DNA from: Leidyana gryllorum EB-2025a
Lineage: Eukaryota; Apicomplexa
NCBI GenBank assembly: GCA_048772705.1
Contig: JBLWGC010000104.1
Location: forward strand, 992,001 to 1,056,000
Reading direction: 5' to 3'
Length of the DNA: 64,000 nucleotides
The notes beneath the pieces were generated by a model. That model saw only the letters and a program-made list of their open reading frames with translations, did not search any database and was not told where the DNA came from. Below, one piece after another: positions 1 to 11,200 of this stretch. Each line of letters opens with the position of its first letter. Position 1 is the stretch's first letter. Position numbers and translations under genes: made by a program.

Positions 1-1056
1 ATGACAGCGGCATGGAGCGACTGGACTCACATCATCTCCTTCGGGGCGTGCGTTAGTTAAGCGATAAGACATGAGCTCGAATTCACCATCGGGCGGCACG
101 AATGAAATGGTTCCATCAGTCTCAAATTTGTTCAACCGAACACAATGATGAAACCGAACATTCTTGAGGTCAACCGTCGTTCCCTTGCCGGTGCCCGCTC
201 GAGTGGAGTCGGTACTCTTATCATTCAGGCCCAACTTGAGCTCAGGCATCCCCGAGAGGAACGACTTCATTCGCATGACTCCCAATATCTCGCTATGTAA
301 GACCTGCGCATTGGAACCGACCAGAGCGTCCACTCGCTCGATAACATCAACGAATATCTCATTCTTCTTGTGCTTAATTCCGTCGGCTCTGTTCGAGACG
401 TGGAGATGGTGGAAAAGGGGGAAATGAATAGTCTCACCGCCAGGAGACGACATTTGTGACACACTGCGGGGCCGATGCCGAATCAGCCTGTTTAGCAGAC
501 GTCGTTAACACTTTGCGCAGAATCTTTGGCTCAGTCAATTGCGGGAACCCATTGTCCATAACTTCGTCCAACTGTTGGAGAGACGTCAATTTTCATCTAC
601 CAGTCAGTCAGTCAGCCGCGATACTCACGAGTTCATATGTTACAACGAAATTGTCCCGGATGGTGTCCTCCTCCAATTTGTTGTAATACATGGTTAGAAG
701 CTGGGCTGGCATGGGGTGTGAGCGTTAAGGGATCGATGGGTACCTCGATCAATTTGCGAAGGAAAGCCATCAGCAAAGCAGCGTTGGCGTGCACCCGAGT
801 AACAGCGAGTGCGTATATATCATTCTGCTTCATCCAGCAGTAAGAGATTCCTTCGTCGGCAAAGATAGGCTTGACTGACGCGGGGTCCGCATTGACAACA
901 TACTGCGCGAACCTGTGGGAAATGCATGAGTCAGTAATGAGTCTTGTGTTGTTAAACCTACTTGTGGGGAACATCTGACAGGCTGACCTCGCCCCGGTAG
1001 TCGCGGGCCAGAATGGACTGGCCCTTGATGTCCAGGAGGAAAATGGCAGAGGCCAT
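1..1056 (-). CDS. AP1M: AP-1 clathrin adaptor complex, medium (mu) subunit; 3' part cut by window edge
   Basis: Medium subunit of the AP-1 adaptor, which selects YxxPhi cargo for clathrin carriers at the trans-Golgi and endosomes. Five exons can be joined (1056-962, 912-744, 700-629, 571-438, 388-31), giving 276 codons in one frame; the base at 30 starts another intron, so about 150 residues lie outside the window. The N-terminal longin-type domain is clear (MASAIFLLDIKG, then the segments ISYCWMKQNDIYALAVTR and NANAALL-like HANAALLMAFL). The conserved mu-domain segments NVVSWR and FVPPDGEFELMSYRL follow. The VSWR and DGEFELMSYRL blocks favour AP-1 over AP-2 mu. Introns are 40-57 nt. The start codon lies 53 bp from the divergent kinase start. 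Confidence 0.92.
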
Positions 1057-1109
1057 TGTAGGAAAAATTCTTCGGAAGGCATGGCCCCTCGGGCGTGAAG
1101 GAAGCTAGT
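1057..1109. promoter_or_regulatory. 53-bp divergent intergenic region between AP1M and NDR-like kinase
   Basis: Only 53 bp separate the ATG codons of two diverging genes, so both 5' untranslated leaders and any shared promoter must fit here or reach into the neighbouring coding sequence. No TATA-like element stands out. Confidence 0.5.
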
Positions 1110-4100
1110 ATGAACCATTCTCCGACTTCCACTCACCTGCTCTGGCGAGTCGAGAACGGGATGGACCCTGGCTCACCGCGATTGCACTATGGAGTGGATT
1201 CCAGCGCCACTCGGGGGCGTCCCGCCCCCATGTCGGCTAGAGGAGATATCTCCTATTACCGAACTGAGCTGCCTACCGCAGCCCGTTCGGTCACTCAAGT
1301 TCGAGCTTCCGATCTCGCTTCACCTCGCGCTGGCAGTCCCACCAGCTTGCACCTCACTCTTCCCGTCAATCGACTCCGTTCAGCGGAGCCCCTACCCCAG
1401 TCAGCCGCGCCCCCCCGAGTGTATCAAGCTGTGTCAAGGCCTCGCACTCTGACCGAAATTGGGCCCCGCATCGTGGCTGTGCGTGAAGCCATCTCACCTC
1501 GTCGTTTCGTTGTAGAACCCCACCGCCATGTATATCCCTTACAGCCCGAGCCGGGTTCAGTCCCAGTTTCGTCATTCCGTAAACACACTGACTGGACGGG
1601 TGCAGCAACCCCAACTACAGCTGCTCCTGCCCCTGCTCCCGTTGCCCCTCCTTCTCAAGCAGTCTCCGAAGCGCGCAGACTAATTGACCCGCAACAAAAG
1701 CTACGCGCGCGTCGTCTGCTTGAACAACCCAGTCAAAGCCGTCCTACTCGCAAACCGGCCAGCTCAATGGGGCGAGTTGTCGAGTCTTCACGCATCATTC
1801 CCCGCCTACCTCTCAAGGATCTAACAAGCAACGCGGGAGATACCCCCCGGCCCATGGCACTCACGTCCCGAGAAGTACGCGGGCCTGCCACCACCAAACC
1901 CACTTACGACAAACTCTCTGTGACGTCGGGAGCCGCCACCGCCCGTACGCAGCAACAACCCGCTGTTTTCCGACCGACTCCACATAAACGTGGGCAGGCA
2001 GCGGGAGCGACAACTGCTCGGCTTCGACCAGGCCAACAGCCTCCAGGCGATATCACGCGGGCCCAAACCAGGCCCAGTGCTCGAGAGCCCAGCGACTCTA
2101 GCGAGATGCCGTCCGATGCCAGCTTGTCCACCACCTCCGCCGCCACCTCTGCAGCCCCAAAACCCGCCCTCCACCCAAAGCAGCCTCTCTCTACTCACTT
2201 ATTCGACACAATCGCCATGATCGGTCAAGGCGGTTATGCTGTCGTCCGTGTTGTCAGGCATCGTCATAATCAAAACATCTTTGCCCTTAAACAGGTTGCC
2301 AAGGCCGACTTCACGAATGTACAGCAAGTAAGTGCTGCTCTCTTCGTCTTCCAACATCTTGTCTCTCGCCCTATATCACCTCCTGGCCTCCTCTCTGTCG
2401 GCTCCTCACTATTCGTCTGCCCTGCAGCTGCGTATGGCATACACCGAAGTTGAGATATTGCGGGATGCCAGTGCATTTCTTACTGATAAGGGGAGCAATC
2501 GTAGAACACGGCATATAAAAGATGCTCGTACACGGGAGGAGAAGCGACAGCTAATAGCAACTTTGGTGGCTCAGTGTGGGCCAGCATACTTTCCCAAGTA
2601 CTACGGGTGCTGGCAGGATGAAGCGTTCATCTACTTTCTAATGGAATACTTGCCGGGAGGCGACTTAATGAAACATTTGATCGACCGCGAGATCTTTCCA
2701 GAACATATGGCCAAGTTCTACGCTGCCCAAATCGTAAGTTTAGTCCCGATGGCTACCCTCACATAACCTTAGGCTCTGGCTATCGGTTTTATGCACGACC
2801 ACCTAAGGTATGTGCATCGGGATATTAAGCCCGACAATGTACTATTTGATTGCGGGGGGCACACAAAATTGGTTGACTTTGGACTGTCTCGCAAAGTACC
2901 GCCTCCCAAGATAGAGCCTGACGGACGCAAACGCTTCATAGAAGGTTTTTCCAGTGCTGTGGGCACTCCTGACTATATGGCCCCAGAGGTTCACCGTCCA
3001 GGGGTTGCTCACGACCGCACAATCGACTGGTGGAGTGTAAGCATAACATGGTCGATCATCGCAACAGATCAACTCCAATGCAGTTGGGTATCATTCTATA
3101 CGAAATGTTATTTGGAGGCCCACCGCTATCGGATATGCAGCATCGAGCGGATGTCACATCCCAGCTAATTCGCAAGTGAGTCCCGTTTGACACTTCTCAA
3201 ACACATCTCGGCCACCAGTTGGCGTTCCTTCTTGACAGCTTGGCCCGAGAAACCACACGTGTCGGATTTGGCGAAGGATCTACTTGGCAAGTAAGCCACC
3301 CCTCTCGCGCTTGAGCTCTCTCTCACCCACCCGTGTCTCTAGGCTCATCGCTGAAAAAGCCGACCGTTACCAAACGGTGGAGGATGTTCTGTCACATCCG
3401 TGGTTTGACGATATTGGCCTGAACGAACTGCGCAATATGGTAAGGGACTGACTGGCGAGATTTCTCAACTGCGACGTTCACTTCAGGAGCCCCCCATTGT
3501 ACCAAAGACCTCGAGTCAGGCGGATGTTCGGAATTTCGACTCCTTCAGCAGCGAAACTCTGCGACAGGTGAGACGCCGAGAGGTCTATCGTTCTCATACC
3601 TCTCGTCAGTGGGAGGAGAAGAAGCGGAAAGCTCAGCCAAGTCTGGAAGTCTCCGCTTTTTTAATGGATATTCGAACCCGGGCAAGACGCATCGGAGGAG
3701 ACACTGCAATTCAGATACCCTATACAGCTTCTGGCCGCCGCGAGGGCAGCAGTATGCGACGGCCTGGCATGTTCGCCACTGACAATGATTCCCGAAAGCC
3801 CGTTGCTCCGCAGAGTTGTACAGCGGCGAACCGGGTACCCAATCTACCTAAAGTGGACACCTCTGACGCTGTGTCGGTAAGGACGTATAAGCGTCCGATG
3901 GGCCCCCAGTCTCGTCCAGCCACGTGTGACGTGGGACGTAACAATAAGCCCTATCGCGCCCTCCACGAGCCCCGAGCAGGTGTAGCGCCTGCCGTGGTAA
4001 AGCCTGCCAACATCCCTAATCGAGTGCACACTGACGATCTTTCCTCGTCCTCTTACAGACCAACTCCGAGAGGAGGCCCGAGAGGAGTTCTGGACCCCCC

Positions 4101-5057
4101 CCAGCGGATCGGAGCGGCACCCCTGCAGTCTTCGAGAGACCCGCTGGGGTTCCCGAGCCGTAACGGAAGCACGGGCAGTCGGCTGAACGGCGGCGAACAG
4201 ATGATGAACGTCGGAGACGACCATCCGCACCAATCCGCTGCAGCGGCCGTCACTGCCAGGCTGTATCAACCGCACGGGAATAATGAAAGCTTCAGCCGGC
4301 AGAGCTATGTTGAACCCAGCGGAAGTCGAGTGCCCTACAGTCATCAGCCGTCGTTAACCAGCATGGGAGCTCTGGAGAGTAGCCGACTGGGAGACCAGTT
4401 CGAGAATCATCGAGGTGCGTCAGATTATCCTTCGGCAATGCCACCAGCTGTCGACTCTGGTGGACGAACAGCGGGCGCGAGCGCGGTCGCCACAGCAGAG
4501 CGTGAAGTGGAAACATCAAGTAAAGGAGCAACGCCTTCGCGAGGGGTTTTGCCGAGCAATGCTCAGCAGCCGCTGCCCCGATCTGTGGCTACTGGGGCGC
4601 TGAGCAGTCGAAGTCGAATAAAGCCACGAACTGCAGTCCCTTCGTCCACCAACGGAGAGGTTCGAGAAGTTGTGTCCACTGTGTCGTCTGTAGCGGAACC
4701 CCGGACAGTGTTGTCGTCGTTGTCGAGTGGTGCATCTTCTAGGCGGAGAGTGGATGCGAGCCAAGTGGCTTCAGCTGCGACTGAAACCGAGAAAGGTGGC
4801 GGGCTACTGTCAGAGTGGGTAGTTTGGAGAAGCGTGAGATATGCCTTCGCAGGCTGACGATGGCTGTGTCCCGATGGCTGACGAGCAGCAGTTCTGGATC
4901 GGGAAGGAGTACTCGAGGTGCTCCGGCCGTGCCGCCGCCAAGGCCCTCCGTGGCTCTAAAAGCAACAGGGACTCAAGTTGACGAACGGAAGCGCCGCAAT
5001 GACAATGCTTTGGGTGAAAACGTCCGACCGAACAACAACAAACACAAAGTCGTGTAG
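1110..5057 (+). CDS. NDR/LATS-like AGC serine/threonine protein kinase with long disordered flanks
   Basis: Predicted protein kinase of the NDR/LATS branch of AGC kinases (Hippo/MEN-type signalling). Eight exons (1110-2327, 2428-2733, 2773-3036, 3084-3175, 3219-3290, 3343-3439, 3487-4814, 4853-5057) give 1193 residues. Residues 1 to about 365 are Pro/Ser/Thr/Arg-rich. The catalytic core shows the glycine loop IGQGGYAVV, the lysine in [23 protein letters not shown] (near residue 522), [16 protein letters not shown] and the NDR-typical [13 protein letters not shown] and NWRSFL. PPIVPKT and NFDSF resemble the start of the NDR tail. I see neither the N-terminal MOB-binding region nor a clear hydrophobic phosphorylation motif, and the insert between DFG and the TPDY block is short. 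The last intron (4815-4852, 38 nt) is a choice: unspliced, the frame stops at 4857. GTG at 1095 was rejected for ATG at 1110. Confidence 0.85.
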
Positions 5058-5111
5058 TTAGGCCCAGTACTGGAGTGAAAACGGGTTTGGGCATGACGAC
5101 CAGAGTGTAGT

Positions 5112-5144
5112 GAGAGAGAGAGAGCGAGCGAGCGAGCGCGCGAG
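5112..5144 (+). repeat. GA / GCGA simple-sequence tract
   Basis: A run of GA dinucleotides passes into GCGA tetranucleotides inside the 227-bp gap between the kinase and the 2061-residue gene. The gap holds no convincing exon. It ends in a pyrimidine tract just before the next ATG. Confidence 0.7.
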
Positions 5145-5257
5145 TGATAGATCACTCACGGAGACGGTGAAATTGTGTGCGTCGCCGTCTCTGGACGCTG
5201 GATCTAGTTTGTTTGTGGATCTTCACACCTCCTCTCAATTTGTTGTAGCCCAGTGCG

Positions 5258-5284
5258 CACACACCCTTCTCCTCCTCCCAGCAG
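5258..5284 (+). promoter_or_regulatory. Candidate trans-splice acceptor (pyrimidine tract plus AG at the start codon)
   Basis: A C/T-rich stretch ends in CCCAGCAG directly abutting the ATG at 5285. It looks like a 3' splice site, but I see no convincing upstream exon and donor. This is expected if a spliced leader is added here; an untranslated 5' exon is the alternative. Confidence 0.45.
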
Positions 5285-8200
5285 ATGAACGGAACTTCAA
5301 CTGACGAGATGAGTCGCGCAGGCCGATCTTTGACTGGAGCTGTCCATCGTAGCACTCGGAGTCGCTCCTTACGAGTGTCTTTGAGCTCACGGAACAAGGC
5401 GCGTGGCGAGACTGCATCGTTGACGATTCAGCTCGACAACCCTGATGAAATGATTGACAAGGTGTTGCAGGTGCTATCTGCTCGATTCCCGGTTGACACT
5501 TTCTTCAACGTGATCGCTGAGCAGCCCGAAATGCACTGGATGACTGCAAATACTTCTACAACAAACTCGCATATCCTCTTGTCGCAAGCACTTCAGAACC
5601 CTGGTATGGTGGCCCAGATTTTACCCGAGGAGCTCCGTGCTCAGTGGCTGGCTTATGCGTCGACCGCTACCACTCATCAAGTACAATCTTCGGCGTCTCC
5701 GGCAGTTGCTGCCTACACCGCGCGAGCAGGTACTCAGGGCTCGGTGTACTCGTCCTCCAGCAGTCGTGAGAACACTGCTGGCGTCGCTGTGGTACAAGGT
5801 GCCTACTCGATGCATCAAGACACTACTACGAGCATGGAAGCTAACTCTTCTACAGTCAGCATGGCCCCTCAAGATCAAGTTGATCACCTAACCACTGCTT
5901 CCCATCCCCAAGTCGGCGCCATTTTAGGCGCTGGTCCCTCCTCCGATCCTAATGCATTTGGCTTTGTCGGACAAAGCATGAATTCTTCGACTGCTGCAGC
6001 AGCCGTCCGTGATGCGACTATGACTACTACTACTATGACTGACGCTGTTCCTCTACATCAACATGACGGTACGATGGTTACTACTCATACAGTCGAGGGC
6101 TACTCTCACATGCATCACGGTCACGACGCCAGTGTTGCATTGGAGACTCCCCTTCAAACTACTGCTGACTATCAACAACCGATCATGTCCTCGATGACGG
6201 AGCAATTCCATGAAGGTATGGCCGCTGCCACTCAAGACAACTATGTCGGAGCGCAGCAGCATTTCACCCCCTCCTCGATTGTGGATGCCACACTCCACAT
6301 GACCACTGCTTCTCCCCGCCCGGCCGAGACCACCACAACTACCACCATTACCACCACTGAATACGGAACGACCACCGTGGCTGCGCCTAGTGTACAAGCC
6401 TCGACTTACTCTGTCGTGGACACTGCCGGCCAGGTGCTCGCTTCAGCGCCCATCACTGCTGCTGCTGCTGTGGTGACTGATGTCTCAGCAGCAATTGCAA
6501 GCGCACCGACGGCTTCTGGCGTGGTTGAGAGCGTGAAGTACATGACTTCGGCGGTTGCTCCTGCTACTACCACCGAAACACAAATTGGGTACACCCAGGC
6601 GGACAGCGTCACACATGTGGCTGCCACCGCCCCCCTGACCTCCATGGAACACGGAACTACCGCGATGCAGACCTCAGTTGTTGGGCAATCATCAAGTCAC
6701 AGTGTTGTCGACACTGTCAACTACGTGACTCCAACCGCTCCGACGGCCTCGACGGTGATGGAACAATCCGGATACAACGTGGTCGATACTGTCAACTATG
6801 TCACCCCACCAGTTCCGATGACAGCGACCACAACAACAGAATACTCCGCCGCTACCATCACGACACCGGTTGTTGACCAACCAGTTGAATCTGTTAGCTA
6901 CACGGCTCCTTCCACCTCTCTCTCGACCAGCGAGTACGTGACTGCCACCATCGGAGCTCCCGTTGTTGACACGCAATACACCACTACCACCACCACCATC
7001 ACTCCTGTTGTCGAACAGACCAGCTACGCAGTAGTTGACAATGCCAACTACGTCGCCCATACTGCGCCTGTGACCACCACCGAGTACAGATCCACAACGA
7101 TGGCCGCTCCAAGCGTTGAACAAACGAACTACACGGTGAACTATGTGGGTCAAGCCGCACCAGTAACCACCACCACCACCACTACACGGGAGTACACTAC
7201 TGGCACCATGTCGACACCGGTCGTCGAGACCAGTGGTGTTGCTTCTGGAGACGCGATGATGCATGTGGCTCAAGCGGCACCTATGGCGAGTAATACCTCC
7301 GCTCAGATGAACGCTAATGCAGCCATGTCCTCGACTGTGATGCAACAGAATTCTGTTGAGAGTTATGTATCGCAACCCACGTACGAGGGGCAGGTGTACT
7401 ACAATCATCAGAGTGGTCTTCCCAGCCATTACACCAACTTGGAGGCCGCCACGGGACTGGCAGCTGTGCACAAAACCATGATGGCGTCGGTCTCGATGGC
7501 TGTGCAACCGTCGACCAGCCCGAAGATGGGCCCTATTGATAGCTTTGCGTCCGAGTCGCATGCTTACACTATGACTTCGATGAACTCTATTAACAACATG
7601 GTCCATCAGACAATCACGGAGAATGTCTCGGAAGAGATTGTGCGCGAAATCCGGCCGTCTCCCTTGGCGCCTCATCCAGAGGTTCGGAGATCGTCCGGCA
7701 GCGACTCCGAGCAGCAGCGTAGAGACAATGTTGAGCGTCAAAGTTCCCGTAGCTCCAAGTCGTCTGGACCTGCTGCTGGTGGCGCTGTGGTGTCTGTGCA
7801 AGAGGTACAAGCGACCGCCGAGGCTCATGTGTACAGCAACGAAGGCAAGTGGGAGGAGTGGCGTGACGACAGTGCCGATAAAGAGACGGAGCACTCTGCG
7901 AAGAGTGGGTCTGTGTCTCATAATGACGATTCTAGCTTCCATGAGACGGCTGTTGAGTTCACCGACAGTGCACTTCGTCGCACTGCTGAAATTCTACACA
8001 GCCACGGCTGTTTGGAGCAGTTGTTAATGCTCGATGCGAGTTCACCCATTTATCAACAAACATTACATGAAATTGCAACCAAGACTGATGTGGACCTCGC
8101 CATGATCAATCAAGTGTTCGGAACCTCGCGACTTCAAGCTGAATTTATGCTGTGGTGCGAAGCAATGTATAGACCTGCTCCTTCTCAGCGCTACGCCTTG

Positions 8201-11200
8201 CAGCGGCAGGCTGTCGATGCTCTCGCTACAACGCATTCTACTACTGCACCTGCGCAAACAATGCCTCTTGTAACTCGCGATTTCCAGGTAATTGACAATC
8301 AGATGATCCATACTCTGGCTTCGCCTATTATGACTGTACGCACTACCGTAACAGTCGAGCCAGGTATGCTGCAAACACATACCGCTTCTACCACTACCAC
8401 TCTCCACCGAAACGGGGAAGAATGGGCCAAGGACACTCGGGCAGTAGGCCAACTTACTGTTAGCACACCCGCGGAGAAGCAGTACACTGACACTCGTTTC
8501 GCTGTGACCGAAGCCACTCCGGTCTCTGGCCCAAACGTAGTCACCGTTGCTCCGCTCAATCTACAGACCGCCAATACTCAATTCGTCATGTCTGCTGCGC
8601 ACGCTGAAGCTGTCACGGACCAAGCCTCCCCAGTTAGTGTCATGTCTGTGACACCTACTGCTGCCAACGAGGCAACAGTCGCATACACTCAGGCATCTAC
8701 AGCCTTTGCTCAACAACAGATGGCTACCGTTACCGAAAATCAAGTGGAGAGTGTACACACCATCTCGAAGCATAGTGTGCACAGCGCTACCGCACAGGGA
8801 GCCCCCGAGCGCGCGGGTTCGATCTCCGAACGTTCCGCGGGCTCAAAGCGCTCTGTCGCAAGATCTCAGATGTCTGCCCAAAGCGGATCTCACCACTCTG
8901 TACCTGTATCACACCACTCTGTGAGTGGATCGCACCATTCGGTTGCCAGATCTCACCACTCTCAATTGACCGGCTCTCACCACTCTGTCGCAGCGGTCTC
9001 TCATCACACTGCGTCTCATCACACTGCGTCCCATCACACTGCGTCCCATCACACTGCATCCCATCACACTGCGTCCCATCACTCTGTGTCTCAGCACTCT
9101 GAAGCCAGAGCTGGATCTGTGGCCGGGAGTGTGTCTCACCAGTCTCTGGTACAGCAGTCCCATCACTCAGGAAGTCATCCAGCTTCCGTAGCTGACGCAA
9201 GCCGTAGCGAGCGGGCGGGATCGGTGGCGGTTTCGCAACACAGCCAGCGGTCTGTCGCTATGAAGTCTACTTCTGTGAAGTCTCAATCCCGCCACGGGAG
9301 TGGACAAATGGAGACTGAGATCATTAGACAGACCTCCCAAGCCAGCTCCAGGAGGAGTGGTCACCAGGTCGTGTCGACCGGCATGATGACAGCTGGCACC
9401 GCAGCATTGCGAACGACCGAGGTGGTGTACTCGCAAACCAATGACGTCACTGGTTACTCGGCGACAATGGGTTTCGAGGTGGAACGGACAACTACAACCA
9501 GCCAAACCGTGCAACCGGCTTTCCAGCCACAACTTACCGTAGAGAACATGGCCTCGGGCTCTCTGTCCCAATCGGCGGCGGATCTCGGATGCACCACCAC
9601 CACCTACGAGTCTGTTGTTCCGAACGTGATGCTAACTCAATCTCAACCACATATGACCAGTGTCACTGAAACTCGTACCTTTACCACTACCACGGGAACC
9701 CAGCAAGTGGGAGACTACGAACAGAGGACCATAGCGCAGTCGCCGCTGGCAGCCGTCTACGCCACTCAAACACAAATACTGACCCGGGCGGGCTCTCGTG
9801 GATCTCAACAGTCGCGGGAGTCGCAGAAGGACGGATCTCGGAAGAGTGCCGAACAGTCGGTGAAGGGGGCTTCGGTTAAGAGCGGTTCGGTCAAGAGCGG
9901 TTCGGTCAAGAGCGGTTCTGTGAAGAGCGCCGAACAGTCGGTGAAAAGTGCCTCGGTGAAAAGTGCCTCGGTCAAGAGCACTTCTCAAAAGAGTGCTGCC
10001 GTCGTGTCGGCTAGCGGTAGTGTAAACGCACGCCAAATGTCCCAATCTTCTCATTCGGCTGCTGGAGGTGTTCAGCACGTCGCTGCGGCAGTGGTGCCCA
10101 CAGGAGCTCAACTCGCACAAACTGCCAATCTGATTGCACAACAAGTGACAACTGCCACCACGATAAATTCCAACTCGATGGAAGGCAGTCACGCAATGAC
10201 AGCGGCAGCTGCGGACATTAGCACCCAACTACGCCAAACTGGAGTGTGGAAAATGGAAGCTCCGGGCGCCATTGTGACAGGAGGTGTGCGCCAGCTTTCT
10301 GGCAGCAGCCACCCATCGTTCGAGATGCAAGTGGATGTTGTCGAGGAGACCGATGGTCCGGTCACCGACAGCCCAGCAGCTCGTATGGTCATCGAACAGG
10401 CACGTGGAAGTGCTACAGCGAGGACCGCGACCCACACCCACACCGCCACCACCACGACCACCACCACCAGCGGAACCGCCATTGGAGCGGCTCGCGTTGA
10501 GGCGGGAATGGTGACAGCTCGTGCTGTCATGGAGACCACTGAGAGTGGAGAGCGTTCTCCCATCACGGTGACCCGAACAGTTGTGTACCCGCGCGGACAG
10601 CCGAGTACGAATACTACTGTGAACAACGTGACCCACAACGTGGCTTCTTGGTCCTCCGTGTTACCGCAGCAGCCTCGAGATATTTTCTATCTGCAGTCGA
10701 CTTCGCCGCGACCGGACTTGGTGGGCTCGCAGACTCCTGCTGGTGCCCACACAACTCCGGCCAAGGTGATCACTACGGCCGAGGTGAATCAGTTGGCAGC
10801 GGCAGCTGCGGCTACGGTTGCAGCGTCCACTACGACTGCCACGCGAGTGACTGGACTGAGTCGACAATACTCCCAGTCGTCCAGTCCCACTGCCCAACAA
10901 CCAGAACAACAAGCCGTGGCTTCCGGCTGGAACACGGCGACTCACTATCATCAGATGGGTCGTGGCCGCGGAACGTTCATCAGCTCACCCATAGCCGGCG
11001 GCATCCAGACTCAACCGAGAGCCGCTGCGGCGGTATTGTCCTCGTCGATGCTGCGAAGCACGTCACCGTTGGCGGCGTCCATCGGACACGATAGGTTCTT
11101 CGCCCATCCGTCAGGCGCAGCCACAACGACTCACATCTCCACCGCCTCTCGTGGTATTGCTGGTGTTGGCGAGCCTACTCAAACCTTGACTACATCTCAT

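Noticed and set aside
3877-4058. Possible 182-nt intron in the kinase tail (GTAAGG ... TTACAG)
   Set aside because: Removing it would shift the reading frame and lose the long open tail, and the region is open without splicing.
6692-7942. Long minus-strand open frame (416 codons) inside the 2061-residue gene
   Set aside because: It is antisense to a repetitive Thr/Val-rich coding exon. Its His/Arg/Gly-rich content is the expected complement of the codon bias, with no start context and no homology feel.
8999-9073. Regular short repeats resembling a CRISPR array
   Set aside because: They are 15-bp contiguous units without spacers, in frame inside a protein gene of a eukaryote.
9632-10638. Further minus-strand open frames antisense to the repeat protein
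   Set aside because: Same explanation: the skewed sequence of the sense strand keeps several antisense frames open.
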